Shown here: positions 1 through 10,240 of the stretch, in pieces
How the letters are laid out: each line of letters starts with the position of its first letter
How positions within the stretch are numbered: position 1 is the first letter of the stretch
NCBI GenBank assembly: GCA_964035575.1
Contig: OZ037914.1
Coordinates: 816,176 to 880,175 of the forward strand
Direction: 5' to 3'
DNA from: Rhynchopus sp. YZ270_cl-10
Taxonomy: Eukaryota; Euglenozoa; Diplonemea; Diplonemida; Diplonemidae
DNA length: 64,000 nucleotides
Notes under the pieces: model-generated
Database searches by the model: none
Told to the model about the DNA's origin: nothing
What the model saw: only the letters and a program-made list of their open reading frames with translations
Position numbers and translations under genes: made by a program

Positions 1-3000
1 GAGACACCTCTGCTGCCTTCTGCGGCGGAGCTCTGTCTGCACACCGTCAACACCTCCCCTCTCAATGCAGAGGAGCTTCTTCGGGAGGGCGGCCTGCAGC
101 TGCTGAAAACTGCCTTGGAGCGTGCGGTCGATGTTTTGGGTGCGGCGTCTGTGGACACAGACATGCCGGTCCTCATTGCGACAAGGGTTATCGAGACCTT
201 TGGGGTGGCAGGGAACTTCGAGATGTGCAGAGACGCGATTCAGGAGATGCCGAACCTTGTGTCGCTTGTCTGCAAGGGTATTACCTGCAGAGAGGCACCA
301 CGTCTCGCGAAGGCAACGATCTCTGCCTGCTCCTCCTTCGCTGCGGGCAAGGTTCTGCAGGACCAGCTCTACAAATGCGGCATCCTCTGGTTCCTCCTCG
401 AGTTCGTCTTCGGATACGACTTTACTCTCGACGAAGGCGAGGTCGAAAAATCCCAGGACACCAACGTCCAAGAAATGAAGAACGTCCAAGCCAAGGCAGG
501 CCTCTTCACGATCTGCAGACTCTGCGGGTTCATCGAGGGCACCAACGCGCATGATGACTTCAGCGCCTCTCTGGCAAAGCTGGTCACCCCTTACGTTGTC
601 TTCCGTCTGCGCGCAGAATGCCGCAAACAGGTTAAGGAAGGCGAACCCACTGTTCTGAAGCTTCTTAACAGCAACTCCGAAACCCCATACATGCTGTGGA
701 ACAACGGCACCAGAGCCGAGCTTGCGGAGTTCTTGACGCACAGCCAAGAAATGGCGATGCGTGGTGAGCAGGTGGAGGTGGACTTTGTGTATGCTGCGCA
801 TGAGAAGGAGCTGCTTGTTGGTGGTGTCTTTGTGCGTCTGTACAATGAGCAGCCGCACTTTGAGATTCAGCATCCGGACCGCTTTGTGACGCGTTTGATT
901 GAGTACATTAAGAAGCAGGTGGATGGGCTGGAGCCTGTTGTGGAGTCGACAGCGATGAGCAACATTGGTGCGTGCATGGAGGCAATGAGGAATGTGTTGA
1001 CCACTGCCCCTGCTGCCTTGGTGTCGTGCATGGAGAACTTCGAGCTGTTGTTCTCGGTGCTTGGAGTAGGTTCGGAGGCAGTGTGCCAGACAACAGGCGA
1101 AACCCTGCAGCTCTGCTCGCAGTCGCACGACGTCGTGGTGCGCGTCTCTGAGGACGCCTGCCTCAGCCCGCTCCTCATCTGCATCACACGCCACAGAAGC
1201 TGTTGCACCATCCTCTTCCAACTCCTCTTCGCCCTCTGCTCTGCGACCAAGGGCGTATCAGAAATGCTCGAAAAGGGTTCCTATGTGCTCACAATCTACG
1301 AATTTGCGACAACCCGCATACCAGAGATCCGTGAGGCTGCAGCTCAGGTATTTTTTGAGACAAAAAAATATACAAAAAAATTTCATGAAATTTCTCAACA
1401 CTAAAAAAAAATAACACAGCTCCTCGGAAAATTGGTGACCGACAAGCTTCACGGACCGAAAATCTCGCTTCGTGCATCGAAGATTGTCCCCCCTGTCTTC
1501 ATCGAAACCATGAAGGAGAACGCTTCCACCGCGGCGATTATGGTATGCCTTTTTACCCCTCCCACCCCCCTGGTTCTTCTGGAAAACCCTCCTTTTAAAC
1601 GTCACCCCCTCAGTTCGACGGCAGCAGCGAGAACCCCGAGCTCATCTGGACCACGGAGATGCGCGACAAATGCATCGAGACAGTCACCACCCTGCGTGAG
1701 GAGGTCGTGCACCTGCTCCTGTCTGACCCCAACGCGCAGTGGCGCCTCCCCGACCACGTCGGTGTTGCCACAAGCGTCGACGAGATGATGATTGGCGGAG
1801 TCTACCTGAACCTCTACGTTAAGCAGCCAGGCTGGGAGCTTAGGAACCCTAGGTATTTATGCGCCCTCTTTTGTTTGCAGGGTTGTGGTGACGTAAATGA
1901 TGTTGTGGTTTTATGGTTTCACGGTTTATCTTACCACAACTCAAATCATTCACTTCGCCGTCGTGTGGGTAGTTTATATCGATGTATTGTAGTTGATATC
2001 CCATGGTGTTTGCTTCTAACTTTCTGTTTTGTTGCAGGACAAAAACTTTATTGTAAAGAGGACCCGCGGTGTATTCATAGAAAAAAAAAAGGATATTTCA
2101 GTGGCCAACTATACTCCAATAATTTTATCAAAAAAAACGTAGTAGAGCATATTCTAGGGGCTACGCTAATACAAACCAAGTTTTTCAAACAACACCAAAT
2201 CACAGAAAATTCCTGACGGATCTCTTCGAGGAGTACTTCGACAGAGCCACAGCAGAGCCCCTATCTGAGGAGATTGTCGAGCTTGTGGCTAAGAGCATTG
2301 TGTGCCTTCTCGACTCGCAGTCGGTTTTGGCTGACCAGGTTTGTGTTTTTTTTCTTCTTCTTCCTCTTCTGTGAGTTTATAATTCAGCGGAACTCATATT
2401 TCAACACCCCTTCTTGCCCCCTTCCCCGTAGGTTCCTCAGCTCGGCCACATCCCGAAGTTGTTCACCCATCTCGCAAAGCTGCACCCTCTGTCCTCCCAC
2501 ACCACCCTCCAGATCATCCACCAGCTTGCGCTCTGCAGAACGGTATGGCCACTCTCAAAAAAATGTTGAGGTTTCTGTGGTTTATTCTTTGTGTAAACCA
2601 TGAAATGGATGTTAGGGGGTCCACCCAGTACACCGGTCGATGTAACTAAAGGTGTCTTTGTTCACCTTCTCTTTCTTTTGTACCTTCTATTCAGTAGAAT
2701 AGAAAGTATATTGCAATATTGTTCAATTCATTTAGGTTCCACCCACTGCACTTTTATTACTTTTAAAATTTCATTTCACAGTGTGTCGAACGGTCGATGT
2801 GCCAATGCGACTGCGTGACACCACTCATGTCGTACATGAAGGTGGAAGGCCAGCCCGACGACCGCCTTGGGCAGGCCATTGAGACCATTGAGCGCATGAT
2901 GGTGCGCAACAACAGCGAGATGGGCTGCATCGTGAAGAGGTATATTACACCACCCCTTTCCCCCCCACCCACCCCTACACCTCATTTCCCCCCAACGATT

Positions 3001-4281
3001 GTTGCGATACTTCCTTTTTCCACTCCTCGATTTTTTTTTGCATTTTTTATACTCAAACCTCACAGAGCGCTGGATTGCGAACTCCCGCAGTACCTGCTGA
3101 TGACGTTGGATGCAAAGGCATCTAGCTCTGTGCGTGCTGTTGCAGTGAAGGCCTTGAAGGCAATGAGCAGCGGGAGCTCCCCGAACTGCCAGCTGGTCAA
3201 GGAGATGCTCAACGCGAACCCGCGCTGGGGGAGCTACCAGTCGCAGAACCACGACCTCTTCCTCACAAAGGAGACCTTTGCAGGGTACCTCACGGGACCC
3301 AACAAACAGGGTGCCGTGCTCTCACTTACCGCAGGCACCACTGCCTCCTCTGCCGCCCACAGCACCGCACCCCCACCCATCAAGGACGCCGCAGCTGCAG
3401 CAGCCGCAGCCCAAGGCCTTCCCCCACCAATTCAAAAGGACCCCGAAGCGGAAGAACGCAAACGCCGTGAAGAGGAAGAAGAAGCCGCAAAGAAGAAGCG
3501 TGTAGAGGAGGCTGCGGCACGCAGGAAGAAGGAGATGGAGGAGCAGAAGCAGGCCCAGGCAGCAGCTGCTGCGGCAGAGGCGGAGCGCAAGCAAAAGGAG
3601 GCAGAGGAGGAAGCCGCTGCGGCAAAGGCCATCGAAGAAGCCAAGGCTGCCTGGGAGAAGAAGGAGGCCGCCGCATCGACCACCCCCCCTGTTGAAACCA
3701 CCACCCCTCCTGTTGAAACCACCCCTGCCGACACTTCTGCTGAAGATGCTGCTGCAGAGGCGAAGAAAAAGGAAGACGCGGAGAAGGCAGAAATCGCAAA
3801 GAAAAACGAAGAAGAAGCAAAACAGAAGGCTGAAGAGGCTGCACAGAAGCAAAAGGAGGAAGCCAAGAAGGCCGAGGAGGACGCAAAGAAGGTAGAAGTG
3901 GTCGAATCTGCAGCCGCAGAGCCGTCCGCCACTGCCGCGTCGTCTCCGTCTTCGAAGGAGGGGGATGCGTCTGCTGTCCCTGCTGCATTGAGCCCTGAGG
4001 AGGAGGCACAACGTCTCGAAGACAAGCGTAAGAGAAAGGAAGAGAAGAGAAGAAGGAAGGAGGAAGCAGCGGCCGCAGCAGCAGCAGAGGGAGAAGCAGC
4101 GGTGTCTGAGGCAACAGCAGACTCCCCTACTGCCCCCGAAGAAGACCCAGAGGAACGTCGGAAGAGAAAGAAGGAAAAAAAAGAGAAGAAGGAGAAAAAG
4201 GCTGCAGCTGCCGCAGAGGCCGCAGCTGCTGCGGAAAGCGCAGCTCCAGAACCGGAGGGTGATGTGCAGGATATTGATTAG
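1..4281 (+). CDS. DNAJC13: RME-8/DNAJC13 endosomal DnaJ-family protein, C-terminal part (5' partial)
   Basis: The reading frame is open from base 1, so the gene starts upstream and the J domain lies outside the window. Seven exons are supported: 1-1347, 1420-1542, 1614-1852, 2206-2338, 2432-2542, 2782-2939 and 3066-4281, all GT-AG with matching phase. The translation follows the RME-8 C-terminus closely. It has the armadillo-like stretch with NSETPYMLWNNGTRAELAEF, a second IWN-type repeat (NPELIWTTEMRDK), GGVYLNLYVKQPGWELRNP, and the terminal block ending QNHDLFLTKETFAGYLTGP. In animals RME-8 acts on early endosomes with Hsc70 and retromer/SNX1 to uncoat clathrin and sort receptors. After the conserved end comes a tail of about 300 residues rich in K, E and A, probably coiled coil, which animal RME-8 lacks. 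Two introns carry dispersed repeats (2140-2200 and 2592-2712). Identity is firm; the tail's role is unknown. Confidence 0.95.
2140..2200 (+). repeat. A-family micro-repeat inside an RME-8 intron
   Basis: Diverged copy of the A element: TAGTAGAGCATATTCTAG, then CTACGCTAATACAAACCAAG and TTTTTC, followed by an A-rich stretch. It occupies the 3' end of the 353-nt intron at 1853-2205 and stops just before the acceptor AG. The intron is several times longer than the 48-90 nt introns nearby, consistent with insertion. Confidence 0.75.
2592..2712 (+). repeat. D-family repeat plus a CTATTC/GAATAG palindrome inside an RME-8 intron
   Basis: GTAAACCATGAAATGGAT followed by a CACC-rich block and a degraded end. 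The same start, GTAAACCAYGAAATGGAT, occurs at 12774. It is followed at 2681-2702 by TACCTTCTATTC-AGTA-GAATAG, a hairpin found again at 38392-38413. Both sit in the intron 2543-2781. Confidence 0.6.
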
Positions 4282-4448
4282 AGTGAAGAAGAAGAAGAAT
4301 GATTTTTTTTTTGTCGTCGTGTCTCCCCCGGGGTATTTAAAAAAGAGAGAGTAAAAGAAAAACGAATATGGGGATGTTGAGACACTTCTGCCAAGAGATT
4401 TTTTTAAGTCTGAAAATTTAAGCCGTTTTCCCAACTTTTTTTTTCAAA

Positions 4449-4500
4449 GGTGACCAAAGCATGAGAGGCTTAGGATCATCTTATAAACCTTTCTTCTTTT
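4449..4500 (+). repeat. B-family hairpin element
   Basis: GGTGACCAAAGC-ATGAGA-GGCTTAGGATCATC, then TTATAAACC and a T/C-rich end. It starts 168 nt past the RME-8 stop codon, in the gene's orientation. Confidence 0.8.
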
Positions 4501-4810
4501 CTGAACCCAAAGAGATGCTTCCATGGAAAAATACTATTGGGAGAAAAGTTTGATTTTTCGTGTGAGTCTCGCGTTCAATCAAAAGTTGAACCACAAAAAA
4601 ACAAAAAAAATGTAACTTGTTTACTTTTTGTTGTTCCCCGAGTGCCTTTATCTCTTCATGTTTTGTTCTGGCTTTCTCTTTGTACTGTTCTCCCTCCATT
4701 TTTCATGTCTGTGTTATGCCTCCAAAAAGAACCAGATTTATACAAAAAAAAAGCCAAAAAAAAAAAAAAAAAAAAAAACAACAACAACGTTTGCAGTGTT
4801 ATATTGTGCA

Positions 4811-4850
4811 AGATGTGTTGTGAACACTTCATCTTTGCGAAGTTTTCTCT
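4811..4850 (+). repeat. C-family hairpin element
   Basis: AGATGTGTT-GTG-AACACTTCATCTT followed by a short spacer and TTTTCTCTC. The stem is GTGTT/AACAC, so the arms differ from other C copies but still pair. Confidence 0.55.
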
Positions 4851-5074
4851 CTTTTTTTTGATTTTTAAAAAACAAGCAAAAAAAAAAAAAAATGCCTATG
4901 TGTCCTCAATTACAAGTTTCCCACGTGTGAAAATAAATTTCAAACGAAAACACAAAAAAAAAAAAAAAAACACAAAATTTGTTGCAGTGTTTTCCGTCTC
5001 GTCTCTTTTTTTTTTACCAAGCTTCTGTTGTTTTATACCCCTATACTATTTTTTTGCATTCCCCCCCTTTTTCA

Positions 5075-5130
5075 GGCGACTAAGCAACGAGGCTGAAGAT
5101 GATCTTACAAACGTTTTTTCTCTCTTTTTT
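5075..5130 (+). repeat. B-family hairpin element (diverged)
   Basis: GGCGACTAAGC-AACGAG-GCTGAAGATGATC, then TTACAAACG and a long T/C tract. The order of parts matches family B but the stem is partly decayed. Confidence 0.6.
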
Positions 5131-5476
5131 TTATTTTTTTTATGAAGTCAATTTGTTTCCCTTTTCTAGTATATCCCCCTCTTCACGGAGGGTCATTGCA
5201 GTACAATGATTCACAACCTCATTTTTTTTTTATTTTTTTTCGAGATGATTTCTTGTTGTTCTCTTGTTCCTCCCAATATTACCACGACCCTATCCATAGG
5301 GGGGGGTGGGCTGCGTGCGTGTACATACTGCTGTGTGAAGAGAGAGTGAAGGGAAAAAAATCGAGTCGGAAAAATGAAACAACTGCAAAAATAAATAAAT
5401 AAATCATCAAATGATGACCACACTATATTAAAAATTTTTCAAAAAAAAAAAAAAAAAACGAAGAAGAAAAAAAGCG

Positions 5477-5525
5477 TAGTGGAGTGCATTCTCGAGTGCC
5501 TACACTAATACAACCAAGTTTTCAA
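5477..5525 (+). repeat. A-family micro-repeat
   Basis: TAGTGGAGTGCATTCTCGAG, then TGCCTACACTAATACAACC and AAGTTTTC, followed by an A-rich tail. It closely matches the copies at 19570, 20300 and 48450. Confidence 0.8.
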
Positions 5526-5935
5526 AACAAAAGAACAAACGATTAAAACGCCTTTTTTTTTTTTTTCAAAATTTGGTGTGGCACGCAAAAAAAAATAAGT
5601 CAATTTTATGTTCTTCGTTATGTAGTTCAAAAAAAAAATGGTTACCAAAAGGCTGCTGAATGTGCCACACCAAAGAAAAGAAGAGAAAAAAAAAAAATAT
5701 GCTTCCCTCATGAGAGTTTAGGTGATTGCTTCTGGTAGTCAACTGTACCCAATTTTCTGTTTTTTTCAAAAGAGCGATTTGCAAAAAAAGCAAGATTGAT
5801 TGTGTTTTGGAGTAGAAGACCCGGCAAAAGCCAACGGAAACGTATAAAAAAAACGAAAAATCTTCGGGACAAGAAAAAAAAAAAACATCGGGCGGGGTGG
5901 GGAATGGGTGTGTATGTGCGCGCGCTTGTTATTGC

Positions 5936-5972
<37 letters not shown>

Positions 5973-6098
5973 CCCTTTTTGAGATTTTATGTTCGACCCC
6001 CCAAAAAAAATGGCCATCTTTTCTACTCCTCCTCACCCATATACTTCAAAAATTCACATAACAGCAGCACAACGTGCGAGAATACACAAAAAAATAAA

Positions 6099-7929
6099 AT
6101 GAGCGTCAAGGCGTTTCTTAACGAAAACGGCTTGGGCGAATATACGGATGTGTTTGGTGAGAACGGGTTTGACGACTTGGCGGATGTGCTGCGCCTGACT
6201 GAGGCGGACCTGAAGTCGATAGGGATCGACAAGCTGGGACACCGGAAGAAAATTCTGCGGGTTTTGGAAGAGAAACAGAACAGGAACTTAGGGCATTCAC
6301 TTGGGCGGTCGGGGTATACCGCTAAGCGACCTGATTTACCGTTTATAGCGCCACCTCCACCGGACCAGGCACCCGAGGACGAACAGGAGGAAGAACTGGA
6401 TGAAGATGAGTTGGAAGAAGGTGACGATGACTTCGACGGGGTGGACGTGCCCGAGCCGGAACCTTCCCACCAAAAAAGGCGGCGAAGCAACACCTACACC
6501 CCCGCTTCTCCTGTCAGAAAGGTGCGTACCCAACCACGCTCTCATTTTGGTGGTGACAAAATCATTGTCGAAGTCATTGCGGCCAAGCTTGAAGACAAAG
6601 AAAAACTTACCCCGCAAGTCAAAATGTCTGTGTGCAAGACAATTGACGCGAAAGGTGTTCCCATCGAAAGCACCGTACGCAGGACAGCGCTTATAGAAGG
6701 CAACCAACCCTCCTGGCACGAAACCTTCGAATTCCCCGCGATCCTCACAGATCAGACATACCTCGTTTTTGCGGTCAACTCGAAAAACAGCTTTTCCAAT
6801 AAGCGCGTGGGGCTGATCGCGATTCCGATGAAGTTTTTCCTGCCGTTCACAGAGGACACTGTGGTGGACAATTGGTTTCCTTTAAAGCTTGGGCAAGGGA
6901 AGCGTACCGGGGAAATACACCTCCGCCTTCGGGTACCCGGTGGTGTGCCTAGTCAAGTAGGAAAGGCCTACAAGGTGACAGGAGTGAAAATGGAGACACG
7001 CAAGCTTGTGGTTGAGGTAATCGAAGCGCAGGTGCCTCCACACAAAGGGCATGCTCGGTCGACGTACATTAAGCTTACACTCCCGGATAAGGACTTTGTG
7101 TGCAGAGAGACGACAGTGCGGAAGGAGGCAACACACCCAAGGTGGTACGAAGCGTTCCACTTCTACACGGAAGTGAAAAATAGTCAGGTATGTGGGCACA
7201 GCCAATCCAATTTTATCATAAAAAAAACCTCACAGTACCTGATCGTGAAGCTGAAGAACAACAAGATCATGTCGCATAAGACCCTCGGTATTGCGAAGAT
7301 CCCGCTGCTCTTCTTCCTCTCGCTCAAGGAGAAGGCTGAGCTGGACAGTTGGTTCCCATGCAGGGATGCGGATGGGCATGTTGCTGGGCTGGTCCGGGTG
7401 AGGATGTTCGTACGGAACAGGGTATGCGAGACACACTCCTCTTCCCCCCTCATTCCCCCACTCTTCCTCATTTCCACCATAACAGCTCGCCAGCGAGAAG
7501 GGCCAGATGTGGGGTCGTGAGGCAGGCATCCCCATCTCCAGCCCCGTCCCGCCTCTTCCTCCCCCAGAGAAGACCACCGCCATCGCGATGTCCATGGCAC
7601 GTGAGGACCTTTCTGCGTCGCAGAACCGTGGTGTGATGCAGACCCCTCCGGACCATAGTTTGCATCAACACCGTGTCCAGCCGAAGGGACGGCAGGCACG
7701 GCAGCAGGCTCGTGCAGAGGATGAGGAGGAGGAGGAGGAGGAGGCAGGCGAGCTGGAAGAAGAGGAGGAGGACGACGAGGACGACACCTGGGATGTGGAC
7801 GACCACGAGGAAGATATGACCCCTTACTCCCCAACACGGCCGGCAGCCTCTGGCGGGGTCTTCTGGCCTCCCCCAGAAGGGGAACGCATCGACTCCAGCA
7901 TCCTCGACGACAGTACCATCACAGAATGA
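6099..7929 (+). CDS. SAM-domain protein with two C2-like domains
   Basis: Exons are 6099-7187, 7236-7421 and 7486-7929, with GT-AG introns of 48 and 64 nt in phase 0. The 48-nt intron has no stop and keeps frame, so an unspliced reading would wrongly include it. The start is the ATG after an A-rich leader, immediately before the SAM fold. Residues about 2-60 form a SAM domain (NGLGEYTDVFGENGFDDLADVLRL, broken here as NGLGEY...DLADVL; then SIGIDKLGHRKKIL). After an acidic linker, two C2-like beta sandwiches follow (about 145-280 and 290-430), each with a KxxVEVIEA-type first strand, a WxExF core and a ...WFPL/WFPC strand. The C-terminus is acidic, Glu/Asp-rich and disordered. SAM domains mediate protein contacts, and C2 domains often bind lipid; a membrane-linked scaffold is an inference. 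Confidence 0.85.
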
Positions 7930-7958
7930 AACAAAGCGTGGCAGTGCAGAGAGCCTTA

Positions 7959-8046
7959 GTACAAAATTATCGACCGTAGGACGGATCGAACTTCCAAAAA
8001 AAAATATCCTGAAAAGGTCGAACATTATTGTCGATAATTTTTGTAC
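7959..8046. repeat. Inverted repeat GTACAAAATTATCGAC ... GTCGATAATTTTTGTAC
   Basis: Arms of 16 and 17 nt at 7959-7974 and 8030-8046 pair almost perfectly around a 55-nt centre, starting 30 nt past the SAM/C2 stop codon. It could be a small foldback element or a 3' UTR hairpin. Confidence 0.7.
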
Positions 8047-8517
8047 GAATACAGTATATAGAACCATCCTACTCACGCAAAAGAGAGGTGCTCTTTCATT
8101 GACGGCCTTTAAGGGAAAGGGGTGGGGGGAGGTGGGGGGGTTTTTTTTTTGCATAGGATATGGGGATGTCGAACAAATGATAAAATAAAAGGGAAAAAGG
8201 CGGAAGGTACATGATGAAAATGGGGGTTTAAAAAAAATGCCATTTTGTACAATAATTGGGGGAATGTGTGAAAGAAGCGGGGGAAACTGAGAACTAAAAT
8301 GAAAAATAATAGAAAGGATTCCTCCTGGGGTATGTTCTTGCACACTGTTTTTCCCCCCCTTGGACAAAAAAGTAATCCCAAGAAAAACATGCAAAAAGGG
8401 AATAAAGGCGTGTTGCGTGCCTGCGTCTGTAGAGACGTTAGTACGATGCACGTTTAATATTGATGTGCGTGCAGGAGAAGGTAGACACATCCACCTTGCA
8501 GGCTTTCTCTTTATCTA

Positions 8518-8565
8518 GGTGACCATTTGTACAGTGAGGCTTGGGTTCATCTTTTTACCAAACTG
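8518..8565 (+). repeat. B-family hairpin element (diverged)
   Basis: GGTGACCATTTGTACAGTGA then GGCTTGGGTTCATC and a T-rich end. It retains the GGTGAC start, the GAGGCTT core and the TTCATC block. Confidence 0.5.
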
Positions 8566-8648
8566 TTGTTTTATCTGAACACACACTTCCAGTCGTCTTC
8601 ACGTCAGCACTCCTTTCAGAACCTTTTTTGCGATAACGAATATGATAA

Positions 8649-8702
8649 GGTGACTAAGCGCAGAGAGGCTTAGGATCATCTTATAAACTTTTTTTTTTTC
8701 TT
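8649..8702 (+). repeat. B-family hairpin element
   Basis: GGTGACTAAGC-GCAGAGA-GGCTTAGGATCATC, then TTATAAAC and a T-run that merges with the T-run of the minus-strand A-type copy. Confidence 0.8.
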
Positions 8703-8752
8703 TTGAAAGAATTGTTGGAATAGTGCAGTTGCCATCTGCGCAAGCTCCACTG
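8700..8752 (-). repeat. A-type (subfamily II) repeat, minus strand
   Basis: Read on the minus strand: AGTGGAGCTTGCGCAGATGG, then CAACTGCACTATTCCAACAA, TTCTTTC and an A-run. The relatives at 52582 and 54369 are on the plus strand. It is the only reversed copy of any micro-repeat that I noticed. Confidence 0.65.
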
Positions 8753-8758
8753 TCAATA

Positions 8759-8820
8759 TCCACTGCGTCCTCCGGTGTTCGGTGAGGCGTTCTGTAGTTT
8801 CAAAACTTCTCTTTTTTTTC
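8759..8820 (+). repeat. G-family T-tailed element
   Basis: TGCGTCCTCCGGTGTTCGGT then GAGGCG, TTTCAAAACTTCTC and a T-run. It matches the G copies at 16410 and 49381. Confidence 0.65.
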
Positions 8821-9020
8821 CGTTCTGTATTGCCATTTACAGTAATTCTAGCCCGGTGGTTCGAGTAAAGACATAAAAAAAAAAATCGGGTCATTTTGTT
8901 CAGATTGGGTAGGATACAGTTCTGCAGCATCCTTTTTCTCGCCATTTTTAAACGTTCTCCCTTTTTTTTTTTGCCGGATTTCGAGTCATTGCATATTTAC
9001 CCCCAACAGAACGCCCCTTT

Positions 9021-9073
9021 TAAGGCACACTGTTTCACGAGAGGGCTTTTTGTATTTCAAGTCAACTTTTTTT
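9021..9073 (+). repeat. D-family T-tailed element
   Basis: AAGGCACACTGTTTCACGAG then AGGGCTTTTTG, TATTTCAAGTCAAC and a T-run. It is close to copies at 12841 and 48085. Confidence 0.75.
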
Positions 9074-9592
9074 GAGTGTTGAGCGGCGACCTCTCTCCCT
9101 TTGCCCACAGTTTATTCAATGCTATCTGTTCCTCTTGGTGAATGTCTCTCTATGTCATGAGTCCTTACGGGGTACCTTTCGGGAGGGGTAGTGGGGGTAG
9201 TGGGGATGAAGGTGTCCACTTGCCTGCACGGTGACCATTTGACCCGAGAATTATGCTATTTTCCTTTGTTTCGTGTGCTATGAATAGCAATGCAAAAAAA
9301 AAAAAAAAAAAAAATCATGATATTTAGCATGTTTCCCGGGGTACATGGACACCGTGTGATCGTCGTGTTGTTTATGTGCTATGTTCAGTGCAATTTTTTT
9401 TTTTGTCACCTCATGAAATGAAGGAGGAAATAGAAACAACGCACTTTGAACACACTTTGCGGTTCTAGGGACGAACCGCGTTGCAGGAGCCACTCCTCAC
9501 CAAAACAGGTCGAGGTTGTGTGCGTTTCACCACAACCTCTCTCTCCCATGGGTTTTATCGTGTGATGAGTGTTAAGTTTCTATTTTTTGAAA

Positions 9593-9622
9593 GGTGACTT
9601 AAGCAACGAGATGGGTTCCACC
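9593..9622 (+). repeat. B-like element, strongly diverged
   Basis: GGTGACTTAAGC-AACGAGATGGGTTCCACC keeps only the start and loop of family B. Confidence 0.35.
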
Positions 9623-9990
9623 AACGACTGCGGATACCTGGCGTTGCACTACTGGAGTAGTCATTTTATAGCCTTTTCTCTTTTCGAAGTAGAAAAAAAA
9701 AACTCTACTTTTTAGTGACCGAACACAGACTGAGGTTCATTTCAACTTCTCTCTTTTGTTTTTTGTTTTATTGTTCAGAAGAGCAGCTCTCTCTTTTATG
9801 CCAGTATTTTCCCATCGCAGTCTGTTACGTCTCCCCCTATTGTAAGAACCCCATACCACACTACCTCTCCATTTTTTTTTTAACGGCTCCCCAAATGTGA
9901 GTCTCTTTTCAGGAGAAATAAACGAAGTAAACCCAGTAAAAAAAGAACCACTTTTTTCAACTCATATTCCCCTCCCTCCCTCCCTCCCCT

Positions 9991-10101
9991 TAATGGTGGC
10001 AGTATTGTGATGGGAGCCCATTGGAATACGCAAAATACATCAAAATACATCGTGTATTTTGCGTATTCCAATGGGATCCCATCACAATACTGCCACCATT
10101 A
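9991..10101. mobile_element. Palindromic MITE, TA-flanked (family E)
   Basis: Nearly perfect palindrome. Arms of about 48 nt begin TAATGGTGGCAGTATTGTGA and continue through CCCATTGGAATACGCAAAAT, with a short centre. TA at both edges suggests a Tc1/mariner-type target duplication. A sister copy lies at 55180-55303. It sits in the presumed 5' leader of the next gene. Confidence 0.85.
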
Positions 10102-10240
10102 CCCTCCCTCCTCTGCCTTCATCTCCGTCCACCTTGAGTCATATTCCTACCCAACAAGGAAACGTTCTTCCTCATTGATATCATTTGTAGGTAGTCAATA
10201 TAAATCCCACATTACCACCACCACTCCACAGAAGGGTACT

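Larger units (their letters stand above)
4282..6098. other. Spacer with repeats, no gene seen
   Basis: This 1.8-kb AT-rich, homopolymer-rich spacer separates RME-8 from the SAM/C2 gene. It holds B elements at 4449 and 5075, a C element at 4811, an A element at 5477 and a (CT)n microsatellite near 5939-5969. The open frames here are low-complexity translations of A or T runs and show no protein-like composition. Confidence 0.7.
7930..10240. other. Spacer with many repeats, no gene seen
   Basis: Holds an inverted repeat (7959-8046), G-rich runs near 8120-8140, B elements (8518, 8649, 9593), a minus-strand A-type copy (8700-8752), a G element (8759), a D element (9021), a TTTCAACTT-type T-tailed copy (9719-9765) and a palindromic MITE (9991-10101). 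No open frame has protein-like composition. Confidence 0.7.

Noticed and set aside
3322-4434. Long minus-strand frame opposite RME-8
   Set aside because: It is the antisense shadow of the K/E/A-rich tail, giving low-complexity Leu/Phe/Cys.
4537-5145. Long open frame in the 4.3-6.1 kb spacer
   Set aside because: The translation is mostly Lys, Phe and Asn from A- and T-runs, and it crosses B and C repeats.
5939-5969. (CT)n tract as a functional site
   Set aside because: Plain microsatellite; similar runs occur at 42083-42104 with no shared context.
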